From the NCBI GenBank assembly GCA_028571685.1, contig CM053166.1, positions 57,498,111 through 57,562,110 on the forward strand: a stretch of 64,000 nt of DNA, in the 5' to 3' direction. This DNA comes from Heterohyrax brucei (Eukaryota; Chordata; Mammalia; Hyracoidea; Procaviidae). The notes under the pieces were generated by a model, which made no database searches, had not been told where the DNA came from, and was given only the letters and a program-made list of their open reading frames with translations. The position numbers were made by a program, and so were the translations under genes. This document shows positions 56,264 through 64,000 of this stretch, piece by piece; within the stretch, counting starts at the first letter, position 1; each line of letters opens with the position of its first letter.

Positions 56264-57730
56264 TATCTTAGTTATCCAGTGCTGCTCTAACAGAAATACC
56301 GCAAATGGATGACTGTTTTAGTCAGCTAGTGCTGCTCTAACAGAAATACACAGAGTGGATGGCTTTAACAAAGGAAGGGTTATTCTTACACAGTCCGGTA
56401 GGCTACAAGTCCATATTCATGGTGTCTGCTCCAGGGAAAGGCTTTCCCTCTTGTTGGCTCTGGAGGAAAATCCAGTGTTGCATCAGTCTTTGTCCAGGGA
56501 GCATCTTGGCACAGGAACCTCAGGTCTGAAGGATGTGCTCTTCTCCTGGTGCTGCTTTCTTGATGATACAAAGTTCCCAAATTTCTGCTTGCTTCTCTTT
56601 CCTTTTATCTCTTGCAGGATGAAAGGATTGAGGATGGGGCAAGCCATCTTCCAGGGAAACTCCCTTTACAGTGGAGCAGGGAGGTGATCTTATAAAGGGA
56701 TTTACCATCCTACCCTAATACTTTAACATACAGCATAGGAAAACCACAAAATGGAGGACAGTCACAAGGTACTGGGAATCATGGCCCAGCCACATGGCTA
56801 CACATTTTTGGGGGGACACAAGTCAATCCAGGACATCCCACCCTTTGGCACCCCAAAAATCACATTGTAGAAACATGCAACACGTTCATCTCATCATAGC
56901 AAAATCATGTCCATCCCATATGATAGGAGTCTTAAATCCGTTCCAAGTCCAAAATACAAAAACTCTTCTACATCTGTGAAACCTAGAAGGTAAGCTATCT
57001 GCTTCTAAAGGTACAATGGCAGAACAGGCACAAGTTAGACATTCCATTGTAAATAGAAGAAATTGCAGGGAAAGAAGGCATTAACAGGCAACAAGTGAGT
57101 CAGCAGAATGCATTACATTAGCCCTCAAAGCACTGAAAACACTTACATTTTCTGAGACATTTTACACAATGGCCCTACCTTCCAGTCTGTAGATATTGCC
57201 CAAACTCTCTGGTTTATGAGTGGAGACCTGTGCTACAACTCTGCCTTCAAGGCCCACCTGGACAGAAATTCTGCCCCATGCGCTTTAGGAGTACCCTAAG
57301 CCCAAGTGAGTGGCAATTCCACTCTTACGAACACAAGATGCCATGGTTCCACCCTCTCAAACCCCTGAGGTCATGGCCATACCTTTTGAGACTGAGGCAG
57401 CTCAGCTTCTCACGCTGTTTGTCTCTTCAGCTTCAGCTTCTTAAGGCTGCATGGCCCGAGCCTCAGGCCCACATCTGCCCTGCCAGGGCAAGTGTTCCAA
57501 AGCTCTGTAGCTCCACTGATTTAAGTGCCTGGAGGCACCCCGATCCATGAGGAAAACTGCACAGGCACTCAGCTCTCATGCTTCATGGGTCGGCTCCAGC
57601 ACTGCCTCTGGTTCTGCTGCTGCCACCAGTTCTCTGTTTCTCACCATCTGAGACATCTTTGTTACCTCTGAATCTTCTATCCATTCACAGTTTCAAAATG
57701 GCTTCCACATTTTAGATATTTGCTAGAACA

Positions 57731-57748
57731 GCACCCCATTCCTGGTAC
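57731..57748 (-). promoter_or_regulatory. Primer-binding site (tRNA-Leu) of the chimeric provirus
   Basis: ACCCCATTCCTGGTACCA on +, one mismatch from the perfect site at 49028. The spacer to the LTR is AAA on +, unlike the ATTC spacer of the MaLR-like provirus at 49046-49049. Confidence 0.75.
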
Positions 57749-57753
57749 CAAAA

Positions 57754-58277
57754 TGTCTTAGGCTGGGTTTTCAAGAGAAGCAAAAGCTGTAACATATGTA
57801 GATACAAGGAAAGATTTACAATATATATAGATAGATAGATATAGATATAGGAAACAGTTCATGCAGTCGCAAAAGCTGAATGTCCCAAGACCTGGCACAA
57901 GCCTCACGTGGCCATGGAAGCTGATGAACCCAAAGTCGGCAAGTCAGAGACCAGAGTTCCAGATCACCAGTTGTGTAGGTCAGTGGATCCCAAGCTGGCA
58001 GCGAGACGGAGTGGTAGAGGCTGGCGAACCCAGGATCGGCAGGTCAGGGAGCAGGACTCTCAAGCACCGACTGTAAGCATTGACAAATCCAATAGTGGCT
58101 AGTTCAAGTCCGGAAGAAGAGAGCAGGAGCTCCTGGCTACCAGAGCAGACCAGCAGTAGTAGGGAAAGGTTGAGAGATGAGAGCTGAGGGGTGGGAAGCC
58201 ACCACAGACCCCACCCTGCCACTTAATACAGCAGCCAAATATAGAGTAGCCAAGTTGACATAATCATGACCACCACA
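57754..58277 (-). mobile_element. ERVL/MLT2-like LTR acting as 5' LTR of the chimeric provirus
   Basis: On + it starts TGTCTTAGGCTGGGTTTTCA and ends AATCATGACCACCACA. The ends and the ACTTGGCTACTC-type start (minus) place it with the LTRs at 7928, 24377 and 27656. It has no target duplication of its own. Confidence 0.8.
57822..57850. repeat. ATAG/ATAGAT simple repeat
   Basis: ATATATAGATAGATAGATATAGATATAGG inside the LTR at 57754-58277. Confidence 0.85.
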
Positions 58278-58868
58278 ATGACTTTAACAGAGAAATTTAT
58301 TTTCTCACAGTCTAGTAGGCTAGAAATCCCAATTCAGGGTGTCAGCTCCAGGGAAAGGCTTTCTCTTTGTCTGCTCTGGTGGAAGGCCCTTCTCATCAAT
58401 TTTTCCCTGGACTAGGAGCTTCTGTACATAGGATCTCTGGGTCCAAAAGATGTCCTTGGCTCCCAGGACTGCTGCCTTGGTGGCGTGAGGTCCCCCTGTC
58501 TCCCTGCTCATTTCTCCCTTTTATACCCAAAAGAATTTGACTCAAGGACAATCCAATCTTATAGATTGATTCCTGCCTCATTAACATAACTGCTGCCTAT
58601 CTCCACTCATTAACATCATAGAGGCAGGAATTATAACACATAGGAAAATCACATCAGATGACAAAATGGTGGACAATCACACAACACTGAAAATCATAGT
58701 CCAGCCAAGGCCAAGTGCTGTCAAGTCTGATCCGACTCATGGCAACCCTAGGCAAATCAACCCTAGGCAAAATACCCATATTTTAGGGGAACAAGATTCA
58801 ATTCATGACATTCCACCCTTTGCCCCCCATCACATCCTTGCAATATGCAAAACATATTCACCCCATCA

Positions 58869-59525
58869 TGTTACCATATAACTATATGGTCTTGCTTAGT
58901 GCTAGAAAAAGAATTTCAAGAGGAGGTAACAAGAAAATTTGGAAAAGAGTCACCTTTATTGGAAGAGGGAAAAGCACACAGAGAAGTACTGTGCAGTACG
59001 CCAGCCACCAGGTAGATAGCACTCCAGGAGGCTAAAATATTGGACAAAAGCAGGGTGGGGATTATTAACATGTTAAAGCTCTAACAATCAGCCTATCAAG
59101 ACTACTAGTTTCAATTCTCTCTTCTTTGGCCTTGACAGTGGATGTGTCCTTTGGTCTTTCCCAGGACGCGTGCACATGCAAGCCTCAAGATAGCTTCTGA
59201 TCAGTTAGCAGGACCTAATATGCAATATCTGCACCTGAACAAACCTGTTCTTTACGTGTGACGCGTGACAGTTCACCATTCTTCACTGCCCTGCAGCAGT
59301 GGTCAAGGGTCAGGACAGACTGTTCACAGATGTACATGGCAGTTTTCTGAAAAACAGCCCTAAGGAATCATATTTAGTCATAATAGATGGAAAATGGCTC
59401 TGGGGCAAGATTCCTTCAAGGTTTTTTTGTTATTCAACATTCTGTCATCTGTTACTCCTGAGCTTATGGCTGCTGGGCAAGTAGGTTCTAGATTTTCCTG
59501 CTTTCTGACCATCTATCTTGTGTCA
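58869..59525 (-). mobile_element. Probable solo LTR of a class I ERV in the older provirus
   Basis: A 657-bp segment with TG…CA ends (TGTTACCATATAACTATATG to TATCTTGTGTCA) is absent from the related internal regions. ATCA occurs at 58865-58868 and 59526-59529, a 4-bp duplication as made by class I ERVs. A minus-strand AATAAAG (about 58952) would be its polyadenylation signal. Family not identified. Confidence 0.5.
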
Positions 59526-60933
59526 ATCATATTATAGCAAAAATCCTAACTCTAAGACCCAAATCCAAAATACTTGTGTTCATCTGCTAAATCTAGAATA
59601 CAAGTTATCTGCTTCCAAATGTATAATGGCAGAAGAGGCACAAGTTAAACATTTCCATTACAAATGGGAGAAACTGGAGGGAAAGAAGTGGTAACAGACA
59701 CCAAGTAAGTCAGTGGAACACTTTACATTAGCCCTCAAGGCTTTGAAAATAATCTTCTGTTTTCTGAAACAATTTATATGCTGAGCCTGCCCTCCAGACT
59801 CGGTGTTGGCCATAGTCTACGGATTCTGAATGGTGGTTGCTCAGCCCTGGGCTTCAGCTTTGCCTTCCAGGCCCACTGAAACATCAATTTTTCACCGTCA
59901 GCTTTAGATACACCGTTCTACTAGTTTACCTGAGTGGCAAATCCACCTTTAGAAATACCAGAGGCTATGGTTCCACCCTTTGAAGTTCCACAGGTTGTAC
60001 CCATACCTTTAGGAACGAGGCAGTTTGATTTCCTTTTTTCCTTGTCTCTTCAAATTCTGCTTCCTGGTCCTTTGACCTCTTGGCCCTCAGGACTTATACT
60101 TGCACCTGCCCTGCTGGGGCAAGTGTTCCAAAGCTCTACAGCTCCTCTGACAAGTGCCCAGAGACACACCACTCCAAGAGTAAACTTCAGCTGGAAGGCA
60201 GTTCTCTTGCTCTGTGGGTCAGCTCTAGTGCTGTCTCTCATTGATCTCCTGGTTCTGCTGCTTCCTGTCTTCTGCTGTATGAGGTCCTCTACTACTGTTT
60301 CTAGCCACTTCCTCAATTCCTTCTCAGTCTTCTACTGATTCACAGCTTCAAAACTACTTCCACATTTTGGGTATCTGTTAGAGGATCACCCCAGTCTCAG
60401 AACCAAATTCTGTCTTAGCTGTCTAGTGCTGCTGTAACAGAAACACCACAAATGGATGACTTTAACAGTGAGACATTTATTTTCTTACAGTTTAGTAGGC
60501 TAGAAATCCAAATTTAGGGTATCAGCTCTAGGTGAAGGCTTTCTCTGTTTGCTCTGGAGTAAAGTCTTTCTCATCAATTTTTCCCTGGACGAGGAGCTTC
60601 TCTGCACAGGAACCCTGGGTCCAAAGGATGCACTTGGCTCCCAGCACTGCTGTTTTCGTGGTATGAGGTCACCTTGTCTCTCTGCTCACTTCTCTCTTTT
60701 ATATCCAAAAGAAACTGGCTAAAGACACAACCCAATGTTGTATGTTGGGTCTTGTCTCATTAATATAACTGCTGCCTATCTACTCTCATTAAAATTATAG
60801 AGGCAGGATTTACAACACATAGGAAAATCACATCACATGACAAAATGGTGGATAAACACATAATACTGGGAATCGTGGCCTAGCCAATTTGACACACATT
60901 TCTGGGTGACACAATTCAATCCGTGACAACTTA

Positions 60934-62925
60934 TTTCACTTAGTGTGATGCCTTCAAGCTACATCTATATTGTAATAGGTATCAAGATCACTTTTATCTT
61001 ACTGGCTGAGTAGTAGTCTTCTGTATGAATGTGCTATATTTTGTTATCCACTCATCTGTTGATGGACATTTAGTTGTTTCCACCTTCTGGGTGTTGTGAA
61101 CAGTGCTGCAATGAACACAGGTGTGTGCAAGCATTGATTGAGCCTCTGCCTTCAAGTCTTCAGGAAACACATCTAAGAGTGTAATTACTGAATCACGTGA
61201 ATGCTATTTTTAGATTTTTGAGGAACCGCCACACTGTTTTCCACAATGACTGTACCATTTTTCAGTCTTACCAACAATGGACAAGGGTTCTGATTTCCCC
61301 ACAACCTTGCGAACATTTGCCATTTTATTTATTTAAATTAATCTTAGCCATCCTAGTGGGAGTAAAATGGTATTTTACTGTGGCTTTGATTTGCATCTCC
61401 TTGACACCTAATGATATTGAGCATATTTTCATGTGTTTAGTGGTCTTTTGGATGTCCTCTTTGGTAAAATGTCTGTACAAGTCCTTTATGAATTTTGTGA
61501 TTGTGTTGTCTTTTTGTTGTTAAGCTGTGGAAGTTTTACATACATTTTATTATATTCTAATCAGACACATGGTTTCCAAAGACTTTCTCCCAACTGGTGG
61601 CTTGTTTTTTCACTTTTCTAGTAAAGTCTTTTGATGAACAAAATTTTTAATTTTTATGAGGTCTCACTTATCTATTTTGTCTATTGCTGTTTGTGCTTTT
61701 GTTGCTGTTTTAGATAACCCATTGTTAAAAGTTAGGCTTGATAGTATTGCCCCTGCAGTTCACTCCGAGAATTTTATGATTTTGGTTTGAATTTAGGTCC
61801 TTAATCCATTTTAAATTTGTTTTGTGTGTATGTGTGTTTAAGGCATGGATCCTGTTTCATTTTTCTGAATAAGGAAATTCATTTTTCTCAACACTATTTA
61901 TTGAAGAGATTCTTCTTTTCCTATCAAACGGACTTAGCATCCTTGTCAAAAACCAGTTGGTCATATATGTGTGAGTTTATTTCTGGACTCTCTATGCCAC
62001 TGGTCTAGGTGTCTATTGTTATAGTAGTACCAGGCTGTTTTGATTACTGTAAGCTATATAATGTGTTTTAAAATTAAGAAAGTGAGTTGTCCTACGTTTT
62101 TCTTCTCTTTCACCATTCAGAACCTCTTGCCATTCCATACAAAGTTAGGATTGCTTTTTTTCATTTCTATAAAGAGGGCTGTTGGAATTTTGCCCAGGAT
62201 TGCATTGAATCTATAGATTGCTTTGGATAGTATTGACATCTTAACAATATTACTGTATTCCAATCCATCAATATGAGACATCTTGTCATTTCTTCCAGCA
62301 GTGTTTTATAATTTTTATCATGTTAGTCCTTGATATCTCTGGTTAGATTTATTCCTAGGTATTTTAGTTTCCTAAGTACTATGAAAACAAAACCAATCAC
62401 TGTCCAGCTGTTGAGTCAGGTATGACTCATAGCTACCCTGTGTAATAAGTGAAATTATTTCCATAATTTCTCTTTCAGCTTTCTCATTGTACGTTTATAG
62501 AGATTCAACTGATTTTTGTTTGCTAACCTTGTACCCTGCAACTTTGCTAAATTTCTCTGTTAGTTCTAGAAGTTTTCTTGCAGACTTTAGGAGTTTTCTA
62601 TATATAGGATCACATTATCTGGCAGTAGAAATCATTCTAATTCTTCTTTTCCAATATGAATACCTTTTGATTTCTTTTTACTTGTCCTATTTCTCTGGGT
62701 ATGATTTTAATTCAGTATTGAAGAGAAGCAGTGAGATCAGGCTCCCTTGTCTTGTTTCTGATTTCAAGAGGAAGTCTCTCAGTCTTTGTCCATTAAGTAA
62801 ATTCATAATGTTGGTTTTTCACATATGCCCTGTATCATGTTGAGAAATGTCACTTCTAGTTCAATCTTTCCTAGAATTTTGAACAAGAAAGCGTGCTAGA
62901 TAAGATTTTTGTTTTACCCTGTGTG
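60934..62925 (-). mobile_element. Old L1 ORF2/3' region on minus
   Basis: TTTCACTTAGTGTGATGCCTTCAAG, GTGAACAGTGCTGCAATGAAC and TCTCACTTATCTATTTTGTC are reverse complements of the ORF2 C-terminus and 3' region of an old L1. A short RTE/SINE tail (about 62383-62444, TGTTGAGTCAGGTATGACTC) interrupts it. Confidence 0.75.
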
Positions 62926-63060
62926 TTAGTGAGGTCTTCCAAAAATCAGATGCTATGACAGGAGTAGAAAGGTTTATTGGTAGGAAAAATCAGTTGCCAT
63001 CAAGTCAGTTCCTACCCATGGTGATTCTGTATATGCCATTTGATTTTTAATGGCTGAATT
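62926..63060. other. Short RTE/SINE tail fragment and unassigned sequence
   Basis: ATCAGTTGCCATCAAGTCAGTTCCTACCCATGG (about 62988-63022) is a minus-strand SINE/RTE tail. The rest is not recognised. Confidence 0.5.
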
Positions 63061-64000
63061 TTTTTTTTAATATGACTGAGTGAAAATGTACATTCCTCTA
63101 TAAATTTACATGCCCACCTATATGGAGCTTCCACTGCTCCCCCTGTCTGGTGACTGCACACTATTCCTCTCTGCTCCATACATGTCTCATCCTCCCATCA
63201 GCCTCCTTTCCCCTCCTCTCCACCCATTCTCCTTCCTCCAGCCAGAGGTCATCAGGATGACATCCTATAGATGTATAGAACCATAAAGTGCATCCAATAT
63301 ATGGTCACTCTGCATTGACAAGTCCAATCCATTTGTGTCGAAAGAGTGGACCTTCGTTATGGTTTATGGGAAATGGCAGCACCAGGGCCAGGGGCCATGC
63401 TTCCAGGGGAACCCCGAAACCACTGGACCATCAATTAAGATCTTTTAGTGGAGATCTCAGGGTGCACTCCTTTTTATTCTTGTGTTGCCAGTGAGACTCA
63501 ACTGAGTGAGCTCCATCATGGCTATCACTGGTGCTGGCTGGGCACCATCCGGTTCTTCTGGTCCCAGGTCGATGTAGGCACCCACTCATGTGGGTCTCTC
63601 TATCTTCTGGGTTGTCTTTACCCCATGTCATTTTGGTACTTGGTGAGCATCTGTTCCTGCTGAGTTGGGACCATTTGCTGTAACCTTGGATGGCAGCTTG
63701 GCAGCTTTTAAGGCCCCAGATGCCACTCATCAATGTGGGGTGGAGAGAGCCCTCTTAGCAAAACGCTGGTTGTGCCAATTGGCCTCGATTTAGCCTAAGA
63801 GTATGGTCCCCTGCCCCCTGCCTCAGTTACTCTATCCTTGCAATATTGGGTTAAGACGGAAGAAGGATTCAAGTTATGCTGAAGTCCACTTAATATTGTT
63901 CTTGTTTCTAATGTGTGCTATCACCGATTTCACCCAACCAGATGTCTACCAACTATCTAATCTAAAAAATCCCCCGCTCGTCCTCTGTGGTGGTGAGGAT
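63061..64000 (-). mobile_element. L1 3' UTR on minus, running off the window
   Basis: Begins with the T-rich complement of a poly(A) tail (63061-63069), then TATGACTGAGTGAAAATGTACATT, the reverse complement of the L1 3' ends near 37360 and 49286. It follows the same 3' UTR in reverse to the window edge. The body of this L1 lies beyond 64000. Confidence 0.85.

Larger units (their letters stand above)
56314..58277 (-). mobile_element. Chimeric provirus: MaLR-like 3' LTR 56314-56835, MaLR-like internal 56836-57753, ERVL/MLT2-like 5' LTR 57754-58277
   Basis: The unit is bracketed by ATGAC at 56309-56313 and 58278-58282, and removing it with one duplicate restores the older LTR exactly, so it looks like one integration. 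Reading on minus: 5' LTR (starts TGTGGTGGTCATGATTATGT, ends AACCCAGCCTAAGACA), spacer TTT, PBS, 0.9-kb internal region, polypurine tract, 3' LTR (starts TGTCCTGGATTGACTTGTGT, ends GCTGACTAAAACA). The two LTRs are not homologous along their length although all parts are collinear and in one orientation. See findings. Confidence 0.8.
56264..60928 (-). mobile_element. Older MaLR-like provirus: LTR 56264-56313 plus 58283-58810, internal 58811-60410, LTR 60411-60928
   Basis: Both LTRs are the TGTCTTAG / TATCTTAG subfamily. One is split after ATGGATGAC (56313) and resumes at TTTAACAGAG (58283) around a younger provirus. Outer flanks ACTCA (56259-56263) and ACTTA (60929-60933) form a target duplication with one mismatch. 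The internal region is 1.6 kb, enlarged by a 657-bp LTR-like insert. The PBS near 60388-60405 is decayed. An RTE/SINE tail (about 58706-58779) lies in the split LTR. Confidence 0.8.

Noticed and set aside
60050..60316. Minus-strand 88-codon frame
   Set aside because: It lies in LTR-element internal sequence and shows no family features.

Overview
This window is mammalian nuclear DNA built almost entirely from layered transposable elements. I find no host protein-coding gene, no functional RNA gene, no CRISPR array and no bacterial-style operon. The diagnostic repeats are tRNA-derived SINEs whose tail matches a co-resident RTE LINE (AfroSINE type), a lineage-specific L1 family, and many LTRs of ERVL/MaLR type. 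This points to an afrotherian, most likely an elephant or close relative. The species call is inference from repeat content, not a database match.

Layout. 1-2400: two RTE LINE fragments in opposite orientation, then a short mariner copy split by an L1 3' end. 2590-8911: a decayed ERVL provirus on + (gag, DTGS protease, RT with YIDD, RNase H, integrase, dUTPase, 3' LTR); its integrase/dUTPase region is present twice and its 3' LTR holds a younger solo LTR. 8912-14740: SINE, L1 3' ends, an ERVL solo LTR and a MaLR-like provirus. 14740-18806: an old L1 interrupted by a tRNA-Gly-headed SINE and by a ~1.1-kb mitochondrial insertion (cytochrome b end, tRNA-Thr, tRNA-Pro, control region). 18807-23240: MaLR-like LTRs, including a complete 1.83-kb provirus with target duplication GAAGC. 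23240-30245: a minus-strand L1 with a tandem-repeat 5' UTR, interrupted by two ERVL LTRs, one MaLR-like LTR, two RTE copies and two SINEs. 30717-41155: two + strand L1s, both damaged in the RT region. 41156-44258: old L1 3' ends, a second short mariner split by a solo LTR, and a SINE. 45383-55467: a full-length + strand L1 with its own target duplication; its ORF1 holds a second truncated L1, which itself holds a MaLR-like provirus, and its ORF2 holds a solo LTR. 56264-60928: two nested minus-strand proviruses. 60929-64000: two minus-strand L1 3' regions.

How the elements relate. The MaLR-like elements (17 LTR copies or pieces) are 0.5-kb LTRs around a ~0.9-kb internal region with no coding capacity, a primer-binding site that matches the 3' end of tRNA-Leu, and a polypurine tract. 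They must borrow enzymes; ERVL, which shares the 5-bp target duplication and is present here, is the natural donor. The most notable object is the younger provirus at 56314-58277. A perfect 5-bp target duplication brackets it, so it looks like one integration event, yet its two LTRs belong to different families: an ERVL/MLT2-like 5' LTR and a MaLR-like 3' LTR. The switch falls at the primer-binding site, as expected if plus-strand strong-stop DNA of one family jumped onto the minus-strand cDNA of the other through their shared PBS inside one particle.
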